Below, piece by piece: positions 7,424-16,707 of a stretch of DNA of 33,525 nucleotides. The stretch's first letter is position 1, and every line of letters begins with the position of its first letter. The DNA is from an uncultured Bacteroides sp. (GTDB taxonomy: Bacteria; Bacteroidota; Bacteroidia; Bacteroidales; Bacteroidaceae), in contig CAMFND010000110.1 in assembly GCA_945965395.1 (NCBI GenBank), positions 1 through 33,525 on the forward strand, read 5' to 3'. The notes beneath the pieces are model-generated. The model did no database searches, was not told where the DNA came from, and saw nothing but the letters and a program-made list of their open reading frames with translations. The position numbers were made by a program, and so were the translations under genes.

Positions 7424-10400
7424 TTGATTAATTATCAGTATATTGCAATATTTTATAGTTCCGCCGGAACTTTGGTTATTTCTTTTATCGGAATGCAGTC
7501 GCAGGAAGTGAAGATTAAGCCTATCGTAAAAGTGGTGTTGAAGTCTGATGCGGAAGTACTTGACGAAGTTGTGGTAACTGCGTATGGTACTTCTACCAAA
7601 GGGTCATTTACAGGTTCTGCAGCAGTGATGAAAGCTGATAAAATTGAGAAACGTCAGGTGTCAAACGTATCAAATGCATTGGCTGGAGCTGTAGCAGGTG
7701 TGCAGATTTTGAGTAATAACGGTCAGCCGGGTGAAGATGCAAAAGTGCGTATCCGTGGTGTCGGATCAATCAATGCCGGAACAGACCCGTTGTATGTAGT
7801 AGACGGTGTGCCTTATGATGGAGATTTGTCATCTATCAACTCTGCAGATATTGAATCAATGACAGTGTTGAAGGATGCGGCTTCTACAGCGTTGTATGGT
7901 GCGCGTGGTGCAAACGGTATCATCATGATTACTACTAAAAAAGGTACTTCTGGTAAGGCACGTGTAAACTTCGATGCAAAATGGGGTGCCAACTCTCGTG
8001 GAGTAAAGAACTACGATGTGCTGACAAGTTCAAAGAATTATCTGGAAAAAGCTTACGAAGCTATCTATAATGGTTATGTACAGACCAATGGCATGACTCC
8101 GCAGGCTGCCAATGTAGCTGCAAACAATACTTTGCTTTCTGCTGGAAATGGTGGTGTAGGTTATCAGATTTATACAGTACCTGAAGGTCAGTTGCTGATT
8201 GGTAGCAACGGTTTGCTGAACCCGAATGCTACATTGGGCTATACAGATGAATATGGATATTATTATACTCCGGATAACTGGGCTGATGAAACATTTAGAA
8301 CATCTCTTCGTCAGGAATATAACTTGAATGTGTCTGGCGGTAACGATAAGTCTACTTTCTACATGGCTTTCGGCTATTTGGATGATCAGGGTGTAATTGA
8401 AGGTTCTGGCTTGACTCGTTTCAGCGGTCGTTTGAAGGGTGACTACAAGGTAACAGACTGGTTGAAAGTGGGTGCCAACATGAACTATGTAAACTCAAAG
8501 AGTAACTATCCGGGCGATCAGGATAATGCATCATCTTCCGGTAATGCTTTCTATATTGCTAATAACATTGCCCCGGTTTATCCGATGTATGTACGTGGAG
8601 CTGACAAACAGATTATGACACTGAACGGTCGTAAGGTGTATGATTACGGTGATGGTGTAAGCAGTCCTTCATCACGTGCATTTATGTCTATTGCCAACCC
8701 GGCAGGTGACCTTATTTATAATAAGACTGAATTTTTGGCTGACGTGCTGAATGCAAACTGGTTTGCTGAATTGACTCCGATTAAAGGTCTTACCATCAGC
8801 GCACGCTTTGGTATGAATATCGACAATACACGTTACAATGATTTGGGTAACGCATATATGGGTCAGAGTGCTTCTTATGGAGGTAATGCTTATCAGGCTG
8901 CAATGCGTACTTTCGGTTTCGACCAGCAGTATGTAGCTAACTATCAGTTTGCAGTGAAAGATGTACATCATTTTGATATTACTGCCGGTTACGATGGTTA
9001 TTCATACCAATATACAGAATTGACTGGTTCAGGTCAGAATCTGTATGACCCGGAAAGCTTCTATATTAGTAATACAATTGATAAGAAGACTGCCAGCGGT
9101 ATGAAACTGACTTATGCTACTGAAGGTTTCTTTGGTCGTGTCAACTACTCTTATGACGACAAATACTTTGGTAACGTTTCTTACCGTCGTGATGCTTCTT
9201 CTCGTTTTGCTCCTGAAAATCGTTGGGGTGACTTCTGGGCTGCAAGTGTGGCTTGGATGATTACACGTGAAGAATTCATGAAGGATATCACTTGGATTAA
9301 CATGTTGAAACTGAAGGCATCTTTCGGTCAGCAGGGTAACGATGATATCTTGTTCCCAGGTGGATATACTGTAGGAGTGATGGAGACAGCTAAAAACTAT
9401 TATCCATGGATGGACCAGTATAACATGACTGGTGCAGACGGTGTGTTCTCTGACGGTACGATGATTGCAAAGGGTAATCGCGATTTGACTTGGGAAACTT
9501 CAACTTCTTATAACGTAGGTATTGATTTTGCCTTGTTCAATAACCGTTTGAACGGATCGGCTGAATACTTCGGTCGTAAGTCAAGCGATATGCTTTACAA
9601 CAAACCGGTTGCCGGAAGTGTGGGTTATACTTCTATTCCGATGAACGTAGGTTCTATGACTAACTCTGGTTTTGAATTGGATTTGACTTATTTGATTTTC
9701 AACCAGAAGAACTTTACTTGGGATGTAAACCTGAATGCAACTTTTATCAAGAATAAGATTAATAAATTGCATCCGGACTTGGGCGGTAAATTGATTGATG
9801 GAAACTACATTTACGAAGAAGGTGAATCAATGTACCGTATGTATTTGGTAGATTATGCTGGCGTAGATCCAGAAACAGGTTTGGCTCAGTATTGGGCAAA
9901 AGATGACAAGGGTGAGTTGTATAAAACAGACAATTATGCATTAGCTCAGACTACAAACAAGGTGGCCACAGACAACTTGATGCCGAAGGTATACGGTGGT
10001 TTGGGTACTTCTGTACAGGTTTACGGTTTTGATGCTTCTATTCAGTTGTCTTATCAGTTGGGTGGTCAGATTTATGACTCTGGTTATCGTTTCATGATGG
10101 CTGGAAAAGGTGACGGACAGAACTGGCACAAGGATATTTACAATGCATGGACTCCGGAAAATAAATATACGGATGTACCTCGTCTGAATGCACAGGATAA
10201 GTATACAAACTCTACTTCAACTCGCTGGCTTGCAAGTTCTAACTATCTGAGTGTAAACAATATCACTATTGGTTATACACTCCCGTCTAACTTGGTTCGC
10301 AAGATGATGCTGGAAAAACTGCGTGTATATTTCACTGCCGACAATGTAGGATTGCTTTCTGCACGTAAGGGTCTTGACCCGCGTCAGAGCTATACAAGTG

Positions 10401-10462
10401 CTACTACATCACTTTATACTGCCATCCGTACAATTTCTGGAGGTATCAGCCTTACATTTTAA
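7424..10462 (+). CDS. 5'-truncated SusC/RagA-family transporter, likely silent cassette (cassette 2)
   Basis: SusC-type TonB-dependent barrel missing its head. The frame opens after a stop at 7412-7414 and the only upstream start is a TTG at 7424. The first residues do not resemble a signal peptide. Recognisable homology begins at about 7457 with SSAGTLVISFIGMQSQEVKIK, which corresponds to roughly residues 67-88 of the intact SusC at 13525. So the signal peptide and most of the N-terminal extension domain are absent. From there on the gene looks intact: TonB-box-like LDEVVVTAYGT, plug motifs PLYVVDGVPYDG and YGARGANG, a full barrel and the terminal GGISLTF, with no internal stop. No promoter or ribosome-binding site is evident just upstream. 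An intact body with a cleanly missing 5' end suggests a recombination cassette rather than decay. The SusD gene follows after 24 bp. Confidence 0.88.
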   Translation: MINYQYIAIFYSSAGTLVISFIGMQSQEVKIKPIVKVVLKSDAEVLDEVVVTAYGTSTKGSFTGSAAVMKADKIEKRQVSNVSNALAGAVAGVQILSNNGQPGEDAKVRIRGVGSINAGTDPLYVVDGVPYDGDLSSINSADIESMTVLKDAASTALYGARGANGIIMITTKKGTSGKARVNFDAKWGANSRGVKNYDVLTSSKNYLEKAYEAIYNGYVQTNGMTPQAANVAANNTLLSAGNGGVGYQIYTVPEGQLLIGSNGLLNPNATLGYTDEYGYYYTPDNWADETFRTSLRQEYNLNVSGGNDKSTFYMAFGYLDDQGVIEGSGLTRFSGRLKGDYKVTDWLKVGANMNYVNSKSNYPGDQDNASSSGNAFYIANNIAPVYPMYVRGADKQIMTLNGRKVYDYGDGVSSPSSRAFMSIANPAGDLIYNKTEFLADVLNANWFAELTPIKGLTISARFGMNIDNTRYNDLGNAYMGQSASYGGNAYQAAMRTFGFDQQYVANYQFAVKDVHHFDITAGYDGYSYQYTELTGSGQNLYDPESFYISNTIDKKTASGMKLTYATEGFFGRVNYSYDDKYFGNVSYRRDASSRFAPENRWGDFWAASVAWMITREEFMKDITWINMLKLKASFGQQGNDDILFPGGYTVGVMETAKNYYPWMDQYNMTGADGVFSDGTMIAKGNRDLTWETSTSYNVGIDFALFNNRLNGSAEYFGRKSSDMLYNKPVAGSVGYTSIPMNVGSMTNSGFELDLTYLIFNQKNFTWDVNLNATFIKNKINKLHPDLGGKLIDGNYIYEEGESMYRMYLVDYAGVDPETGLAQYWAKDDKGELYKTDNYALAQTTNKVATDNLMPKVYGGLGTSVQVYGFDASIQLSYQLGGQIYDSGYRFMMAGKGDGQNWHKDIYNAWTPENKYTDVPRLNAQDKYTNSTSTRWLASSNYLSVNNITIGYTLPSNLVRKMMLEKLRVYFTADNVGLLSARKGLDPRQSYTSATTSLYTAIRTISGGISLTF
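7491..7519 (+). repeat. Copy 2 of a 29-bp exact direct repeat at SusC 5' ends (candidate crossover site)
   Basis: Bases 7491-7519 are identical to bases 1-29, in the same direction and the same reading frame, encoding MQSQEVKIK. The sequences diverge at the very next base (T at 30, C at 7520). Because copy 1 touches the window edge, the real repeat may be longer to the left. Copy 2 lies inside the first homologous stretch of the truncated SusC, where a recombination join would be expected. Confidence 0.85.
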
Positions 10463-10486
10463 TTAAAATATAAATAAGAAACAGAT

Positions 10487-12109
10487 ATGAAAACAAAATA
10501 TATTTTTGCTTCATTGCTTGTATCTTCACTGGCTGTGACTGGTTGCCAGGATATGGATACATTGCCCGATGGAGGAATCGTGACAGACTCTCAGAAGGAG
10601 ACCGTTTCTACACTGAATCCTGAACGTGGAGTGGCAAAGGTAAATGCGATTTTCTCTACTTTCAACCAGGCTTTCCCTAACTCAAGTGCATTGGGAGCTG
10701 AACGTCATAACGATATTGGTTATCCTACTGTCATGTTGTGTCTGGATTCTAACACAGAAGACGTAGTAAGTGATAACAACGGTTATAACTGGACTGGATA
10801 TGACTTGACATTTGAAGACCGTGAAAATACTTCCTTGGAAGGACAGATGGTATGGAATGACTTGTATTCTATCGTTTTTGCTGCCAACAATGTGATAGGA
10901 AGTATTGATGAAAAAACAGAAGACGCCAATGAGCAGTTCTATCTGGGACAAGGACTGGCTGCACGCGCATTCTCTTATTGGGTAATGGCACAACTGTATC
11001 AGTTTAACTATAAAGGTAATGAGGACAAACCTTGTGTACCGCTGATTACAGAAAAGAATTCGGCAGATGCTTCTGTGAATGGTTGCAAACGTTCGTCTGT
11101 AAAAGACGTGTATACACAGATTGAATCAGATTTGAACAATGCTATTGATTTGCTGACTAATGCAGAAAAAGGAAGAGTAAAACGTGCTGACAAACGTTAT
11201 ATCAGTCTGTCAGTAGCATACGGACTTCGTGCACGTATGTATCTGTCAATGCATGAATACGCTAAAGCAGCTGATGATGCGGCAAATGCTATCAAGGCGG
11301 CAACAAGTGAAGGTATTGCTGTTGCTTCTCGTACTGCAGTGGGTAAGCCGACATTCTGGAGTGTGGACGAAACTAACTGGATGTGGGGTATTATTGTCAG
11401 CGAAACAGATGACGTGGTAGATACAGGTATCTGTAACTGGCCTTCTCACATGGGATCACTGAGCTATGGATATGCAAACTATTCAGGTGGTCGTCAGATT
11501 AGTTTGAAATTATATAAGGAGATTGATGATGCTGACATCCGTAAACAATGGTGGTTGGATGCCGCTGCAGAATCTGATGGTTTCTTAAGTGACGAACAAG
11601 CTGCTTTTGTGGCAAAACAGGGTTACAAGCCTTATACTCAGGTAAAATTCGGTCCCTATAATGATGTGGTAGGTACTACTATCAATGCCAATGATATTGT
11701 ATTGATGCGTATTGAAGAAATGTATCTGATTGCTGCAGAAGCATACGCTGAAGCTGGAAATCGGGCTGAAGGTGAAAAATATTTCAAAGAATTGCTTAAC
11801 AACCGTTTGTCAAGCGGATCACAAGCTTATTTAACTGACTATGCTTCTAATCCTCAGGAAGCTGTTTATTTCCAGCGTCGTATTGAACTTTGGGGTGAAG
11901 GAGTAATTTGGTTCGATGTAATGCGTCTTAACAAGGGAGTAGACCGTCGTGGAGCTGGTTTCCCGAATGCAGAATGTGTATTTAATATTGCAAAAACAGA
12001 CGATATCTTGTTGTGGCGTATACCGGAAGCTGAACTTCAGGCTAATAAGGCATTAACTGCAGAAGATAGTCCGGCATGGACTTTACCGAAACCAGTTGCA
12101 GATGAATAA
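10487..12109 (+). CDS. SusD/RagB-family surface lipoprotein (cassette 2)
   Basis: Substrate-binding partner of the preceding SusC. The 540-residue precursor has a lipoprotein signal ending AVTGC (Cys at 20) followed by QDMDT, an acidic surface-export-like sequence. SusD hallmarks include YSIVFAANNVIGSID, GLAARAFSYWVMAQLYQFNY, the TPR-like RARMYLSMHEYAKAADDAANAI, and QRRIELWGEGVIWFDVMRLNKG near the C-terminus. It is clearly homologous to the SusD at 3015-4664, sharing DADIRKQWWLD/DTDIRKQWWVD and NWPSHMGS/SWPSHLGS. It starts 24 bp after SusC and has no visible promoter of its own, so if the upstream SusC is promoterless this gene is probably silent too. Codons in conserved segments end in T or A where cassette 1 uses C. 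Ligand unknown. Confidence 0.94.
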   Translation: MKTKYIFASLLVSSLAVTGCQDMDTLPDGGIVTDSQKETVSTLNPERGVAKVNAIFSTFNQAFPNSSALGAERHNDIGYPTVMLCLDSNTEDVVSDNNGYNWTGYDLTFEDRENTSLEGQMVWNDLYSIVFAANNVIGSIDEKTEDANEQFYLGQGLAARAFSYWVMAQLYQFNYKGNEDKPCVPLITEKNSADASVNGCKRSSVKDVYTQIESDLNNAIDLLTNAEKGRVKRADKRYISLSVAYGLRARMYLSMHEYAKAADDAANAIKAATSEGIAVASRTAVGKPTFWSVDETNWMWGIIVSETDDVVDTGICNWPSHMGSLSYGYANYSGGRQISLKLYKEIDDADIRKQWWLDAAAESDGFLSDEQAAFVAKQGYKPYTQVKFGPYNDVVGTTINANDIVLMRIEEMYLIAAEAYAEAGNRAEGEKYFKELLNNRLSSGSQAYLTDYASNPQEAVYFQRRIELWGEGVIWFDVMRLNKGVDRRGAGFPNAECVFNIAKTDDILLWRIPEAELQANKALTAEDSPAWTLPKPVADE

Positions 12110-12142
12110 TAAGTTAGATTAAAGTTAAAAACTAAGAGTATT

Positions 12143-13177
12143 ATGAAATTAAATAAATTCTTTTTCGGATTATTGATGACTCCGGCCGTGATGATGGTAG
12201 GATGCAGCGATTATGAAGATACGGAAGTGACAAGTCCGGAAGCTGATGCAGATGCTATAGGAGCTTATTTTAAGAGTAGTGCGACTTCTGCACACTTGTC
12301 ACCGGAACAGACCTCATTTCAAGTTGTGTTGAACAGAGCTTCTTTCTCTGAAGCTGTAAATGTACCGGTTAAAGTAACTGCTAATGATGATAACTTTTTC
12401 TCTTTGTCAGCTAATCAGTTTATGTTTGATGCTGAGAAACAGGTCAGCAACCCGATAACTGTTACTTTTAATCAAAATACAGTGGAGCTTCAGGAAACAT
12501 ATTCTTTAGGATTGCAGGTATCAGACGGAGTGAAAGACCATTTGTATGGTGCAGGTTATACAGATGCAATCTATTCTATGGTGATTGATTATACTTGGAA
12601 GAGTGACTCATTGGCATCTACTATGGTGAAAGATGAGTATGCAGGTACATTTGATAAAGAAGGAGCTTTGGCTGCAGTAGAAATTGCAAAAGATTTTGAA
12701 GTAGTAAAAACAAATCCATCACCTGATTATACTAAAAATTCTTTGGTGCGTATCTCCAGTTTCTTTGCTACCATCGGTAAGTCAAAGGCTGCAGGAAAAG
12801 ATCACATTCAGTTTGTGGTAGATAAGGATCATAAGAACCCTCAATTCTTGACAACTGAGTATCTGGCTGATAAGGAAATTTCTCTGAAAGTAAACACTGC
12901 AGAATTGGAGACTGGAATGACTCAGAAATTTGCTGAAGAGAAGGAATATCCTATCTGCATGGATTTAGTGAACATTGCAGTAGATGAAACAGCTAATGCT
13001 GCAGCTGCTACAACTGATGATGTGACTTATTTGGTAACATATAAGTTGTATGCATTTGATAAGGAAACTGAGAAAAAATATCAGCTTTCTGAAGCAGATG
13101 ATACAACACCTGTTGAAGGTTCTACTCAATATCAGGCTAAATTTGAAGTGAAATTCGTAAAAGCTTCTGCTGAATAA
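12143..13177 (+). CDS. Surface lipoprotein in the SusE/glycan-binding position (cassette 2)
   Basis: A 344-residue predicted lipoprotein with signal ending MMVGC (Cys at 21) followed by the acidic SDYEDTEV, consistent with surface export. Residues of about 45-130 form a beta-rich Calx-beta-like module (SFQVVLNRASFSEAVNVPVKV, then NPITVTFN and ETYSLGLQVSDG) that parallels the third gene of cassette 1. The remaining roughly 200 residues are rich in Lys, Asp and Glu and have no family I recognise. As third gene of a SusC-SusD unit, 33 bp after SusD and just before a terminator, it probably encodes an auxiliary ligand-binding protein. This is inferred from position and signal, not from a known domain. 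Confidence 0.78.
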   Translation: MKLNKFFFGLLMTPAVMMVGCSDYEDTEVTSPEADADAIGAYFKSSATSAHLSPEQTSFQVVLNRASFSEAVNVPVKVTANDDNFFSLSANQFMFDAEKQVSNPITVTFNQNTVELQETYSLGLQVSDGVKDHLYGAGYTDAIYSMVIDYTWKSDSLASTMVKDEYAGTFDKEGALAAVEIAKDFEVVKTNPSPDYTKNSLVRISSFFATIGKSKAAGKDHIQFVVDKDHKNPQFLTTEYLADKEISLKVNTAELETGMTQKFAEEKEYPICMDLVNIAVDETANAAAATTDDVTYLVTYKLYAFDKETEKKYQLSEADDTTPVEGSTQYQAKFEVKFVKASAE

Positions 13178-13201
13178 TAGTTATTATAGCTGAAATAATA
13201 G

Positions 13202-13238
13202 AAGAGGTATATCCTGTGTGGATGTACCTCTTTTTTTT
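13202..13238 (+). terminator. Intrinsic terminator of cassette 2
   Basis: A 13-bp stem with one T:G wobble, arms 13202-13214 and 13220-13232, loop TGTGT, followed by a run of T up to 13238. It lies 24 bp after the stop of the third cassette-2 gene. Confidence 0.9.
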
Positions 13239-13524
13239 GTCTTATTCGCTTAAAAACTGGTCTTTTTGTTAGATTGAACTTCTTAATAATACAAAATAAT
13301 TGCAATTTTATTCTATTTGTATTCACTTTTTATACACTTGAAAAAGTAGAAGCAAGTTCCTAAAAACCATCTGTTTATCTCTTTTAATATCGTTTTGCTC
13401 CTTATAAATAAAATTTAGTGTAAAATTGCCCACTGTTTTATAATTTCTCTTTATTTTCTTACATTCGCGCCCCGTTTGTGATAAATGTATTAGACTAACT
13501 TAACTAAATTAAAAGAGAGATTTT
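13239..13524 (+). promoter_or_regulatory. Upstream region of the third SusC/SusD operon
   Basis: About 286 bp of AT-rich DNA without a gene. It must carry the promoter of the SusC at 13525, but I find no clean -33/-7 pair. The best -7-like candidate is TACATTCG at 13460-13467 (one mismatch to TAnnTTTG) with TTTT at 13436-13439 in place of the -33 box. A 13-bp motif, TTAGTGTAAAATT at 13415-13427, also occurs at 7406-7418 ahead of the truncated SusC, so it may be a regulatory element or an ECF-sigma promoter part. No ribosome-binding site stronger than AAAGAGAGA before the ATG. Confidence 0.4.
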
Positions 13525-16500
13525 ATGAAACAAAGAATGACGTTGTTCATGGCCATTCTTCTGATAGGGATTGGTCTGTCAAACGCCCAAGTTTCTCAAG
13601 TGACCGGTAATGTGATGTCGGAAGAAGACGGATTGCCGGTAGTGGGCGCATCGGTGTTGGTAAAAGGTACTACTGTAGGGACAGTGACCGACATTGATGG
13701 AAACTTTACAATTTCTGGTGTGCCGGCTTCGGCAAAAACTTTAGTGGTTTCCTTTATTGGTTTGCAGAGTCAGGAAGTTGCTGTGAAACCGGTGGTGAAC
13801 GTAGTGTTGAAATCGGATGCGCAGGCTTTGGAAGAAGTGGTGGTTGTGGCGTATGGTACGCAGAGCGCACGTACGGTGACAGCTTCAGTAGCTTCCATCC
13901 GCAATGATGCTTTAAAGGACGTGCCTAATACAAGTCTGGACCAGATGATGCAGGGACGTGCTTCTGGTTTGAACGTAACGACTCCTTCAGGAGGAGTAGG
14001 TCAGGCTCCAGTGGTACATATCCGTGGTGTAAACTCGATTACTTCGGGTACTTCTCCTTTGTACGTAGTGGATGGAATGCCGATTCAGTCTGGTGATTTG
14101 GGCGGAGGATTGGGTAATGCCAATGCGTTGGCTGACATTAATCCGGCCGATATTCTTTCTATTGACGTGTTGAAGGATGCGGCAGCTGCAGCTTTGTATG
14201 GTTCACGTGCGGCAAACGGGGTCGTGCTGATTACTACCAAGCAGGGAAGCAGTGGAAAAGCAAAAGTAACGTATGATGCCTCTGTCGGTTTCTCTAACCG
14301 GACGAAGTTCATTGATATGATGAATGCACAGGAGTATGTAGACTTCAAGAACATGGCGGTTCGTAATGCATACGGAACAGATGTTGCGGCTGAACTGGCT
14401 GCTATGGATAAGACATTCATCGCTAATCCTGCTTATGGTGATAAGGCATTTAACTTGATGCCGGGAGTAGACTCTAATTGGGCTGATGCTATTTTTCAGA
14501 ATGGGTTTACACAAGATCAGACTGTAGCCGTAAGTGGTGGAACGGAAAAAGTGAAATATTATATGTCGGCTAATTACAATACGCAGAAAGGTATTGTAGT
14601 GGGCGATAACTATAAACGTCTGGGCGGTAAGGCTAACATTGTGGCTAACGTGACAGACTGGCTGAAGATTGGTATGAACTCGAGCGTGAACGTAAGTTCT
14701 ACATCGCAGGTGGATGCGGCACGTAACGGTTCAAACTTTGCAGTAGGTGGTTTCCCGCGTATGGCGCTGGCTAACTCTCCGAATATGCCTATCTATGATG
14801 AAAATGGCAAAGGTTTTTATGATCATTCGTTAGGTGTGTTGGGTTATGGACCTAATGCGATAATGAATACATTCTCGAATCCGGTGGCATTGGTGGAGTT
14901 GGGTAATAAGACCAACGTGGATGTAAACCGTATTTTGAGCAGCTTCTTTGCAGAAGTTACTCCTGTGAAAGGTCTCACATTGAAAACCCAGTATAATATT
15001 GACGATGCACGTATCGAAAACTCTCGCTTCTGGTCACCTAATCATGGAGATGGAGTAAATAAAGGTGGATATGCGTTCAATGCGGCAGTGCATAGCAGTA
15101 TCTGGACCTGGACGAATACGGCTACGTATGATTTTACGGCTAATCGTCATCATTTCAATTTCCTGGTGGGTATGGAAGCTACTGAAAACAGCTACAATGA
15201 ATGGGATGCTTCTCGTACAGAATTGCAGGATGATAAGTTTACGAACTTCCAGGGAACTTTTGCCAATGCCACAGCTTCGGGTGATATATCCAAGAGTTCT
15301 ATGGTGTCGTATTTTGGACGTATCAACTATGACTTTGCATCGAAATACATGTTCTCTATCAATTTCCGTCGTGATGGTCTTTCTGCATTAAGTAAGGATA
15401 ATCGCTGGGGTAACTTTGGAGGGGTTTCTGCGGCATGGCGTGTGTCGGAAGAAGCTTTCTTTGAACCCCTCAAGCATGTGATTGAAGACTTTAAGATCAA
15501 GGGTAGCTATGGTGTAGTGGGTAATACAAATATCAATGATTATGCTTCGCGTTCGTATTATTCTCCTTACTATTATGGTTCTCAGGGAAGTTATCGTCTG
15601 AGCAAGATTGCTGACCCGAATTTGAAATGGGAATCTTCAGAAAAGTATGACGTAGGTTTCAGTGCACGTGTGCTTGATCGTATCGATATTGATTTTGATT
15701 ATTTCTATACGAAATCTTCAGACTTGATTCTGGATGTGCCACAGGCTCCTTCGAAAGGTCTTCCTGGAAATATCCTGACAACCAATGCCGGAAAGATGAC
15801 TAACTCAGGTATAGAGTTGACGATTTCTGCGGATATTTTGCGTGAAGGTGCATTCAAATGGAATACAAGTTTTAATATTACGACTACTCGTAATAAGGTT
15901 GTGTCTCTGGCTAGCGGTCTGGATAATATTATCAAAGGTGATGTCAGTGGATTGGAAATTACAAATATCACAGTACCTGGCAAGTCTATCGGTCAGTTGT
16001 ATCTGACACCGACAGGTGGAGTAGATCCGGAAACAGGATTCCGTGTGTTCTATGGAGAAAATGGAGAGCGTGTGCTGTATAATCATGCCTCAGAGGCAAA
16101 ATGGATGCTCGAGGATGGAACACCTTATAAGGGTAATCTGAAACCGGTGATTTGCGGAAATACGTTACCTACCTGGTATGGTGGATGGAGTAATAACTTC
16201 TCTTACAAGAACTTTGACTTGTCTTTGTTCTTCCAGTTCTCAGGTGGAAACTATATTTATAATGGTACGAAGGCGACGGTAAGTGACATGCGTTACTGGA
16301 ATAACTCGAAGGAGGTACTTCAGAATTACTGGACTCCGGAAAGAAAGAATGCCATGTTCCCGAAACCAGTGTATGGCGATAACTATTCTAATGGTTCGGC
16401 CATGCCTATCAGCGAGTGGGTGGAAAAAGGTGATTATTTGCGTTTGAAGAATATTTCACTGGGTTATACTTTCAATACGAAGAACTGGGCGAGCGCTATC

Positions 16501-16680
16501 GGTATCAGCAAGTTGCGCGTATATGCACAGGTGCAGAACTTGTTCGTAATTACGGGCTATTCGGGTATGGATCCGGAGGTGATGTCGAATACGACTAATG
16601 CTACTCTGGCTCCGGGTACGGATAAAAATACTTTGCCACAGGCACGTACATACACATTTGGTGTGAACTTGGCGTTTTAA
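13525..16680 (+). CDS. SusC/RagA-family TonB-dependent outer-membrane transporter, complete
   Basis: Full-length 1051-residue SusC, useful here as the intact reference for the truncated copies. Residues 1-21 are a signal peptide (MTLFMAILLIGIGLSNA). About 24-96 are the carboxypeptidase-D-like N-terminal extension (VTGNVMSEEDGLPVVGASV, TVTDIDGNFTISG). The TonB-box-like EEVVVVAYG is at about 103-111. The plug follows with PLYVVDGMP and VLKDAAAAALYGSRAANGVV, then the barrel ending TYTFGVNLAF. The ATG at 13525 is supported by the signal peptide. It belongs to a different branch from the two cassette SusCs: at the position of their 29-bp repeat it has only scattered identity, so it is probably not part of the same shuffling set. 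Its SusD partner follows after 27 bp. No enzyme or regulator gene lies beside the pair, so the substrate is unknown. Confidence 0.96.
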   Translation: MKQRMTLFMAILLIGIGLSNAQVSQVTGNVMSEEDGLPVVGASVLVKGTTVGTVTDIDGNFTISGVPASAKTLVVSFIGLQSQEVAVKPVVNVVLKSDAQALEEVVVVAYGTQSARTVTASVASIRNDALKDVPNTSLDQMMQGRASGLNVTTPSGGVGQAPVVHIRGVNSITSGTSPLYVVDGMPIQSGDLGGGLGNANALADINPADILSIDVLKDAAAAALYGSRAANGVVLITTKQGSSGKAKVTYDASVGFSNRTKFIDMMNAQEYVDFKNMAVRNAYGTDVAAELAAMDKTFIANPAYGDKAFNLMPGVDSNWADAIFQNGFTQDQTVAVSGGTEKVKYYMSANYNTQKGIVVGDNYKRLGGKANIVANVTDWLKIGMNSSVNVSSTSQVDAARNGSNFAVGGFPRMALANSPNMPIYDENGKGFYDHSLGVLGYGPNAIMNTFSNPVALVELGNKTNVDVNRILSSFFAEVTPVKGLTLKTQYNIDDARIENSRFWSPNHGDGVNKGGYAFNAAVHSSIWTWTNTATYDFTANRHHFNFLVGMEATENSYNEWDASRTELQDDKFTNFQGTFANATASGDISKSSMVSYFGRINYDFASKYMFSINFRRDGLSALSKDNRWGNFGGVSAAWRVSEEAFFEPLKHVIEDFKIKGSYGVVGNTNINDYASRSYYSPYYYGSQGSYRLSKIADPNLKWESSEKYDVGFSARVLDRIDIDFDYFYTKSSDLILDVPQAPSKGLPGNILTTNAGKMTNSGIELTISADILREGAFKWNTSFNITTTRNKVVSLASGLDNIIKGDVSGLEITNITVPGKSIGQLYLTPTGGVDPETGFRVFYGENGERVLYNHASEAKWMLEDGTPYKGNLKPVICGNTLPTWYGGWSNNFSYKNFDLSLFFQFSGGNYIYNGTKATVSDMRYWNNSKEVLQNYWTPERKNAMFPKPVYGDNYSNGSAMPISEWVEKGDYLRLKNISLGYTFNTKNWASAIGISKLRVYAQVQNLFVITGYSGMDPEVMSNTTNATLAPGTDKNTLPQARTYTFGVNLAF

Positions 16681-16707
16681 TTGTTGAATTTTTAAAAGCA
16701 GATTCGA

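Noticed and set aside
7424..7456. TTG at 7424 as a true SusC start with a novel short leader
   Set aside because: The resulting N-terminus (INYQYIAIFY) is not a usable signal peptide, there is no ribosome-binding site, and it joins the domain in mid-fold.
13755..13790. The intact third SusC as the donor 5' end for the headless SusC
   Set aside because: At the position equivalent to the 29-bp repeat it has only scattered matches, so it does not carry the same crossover site.
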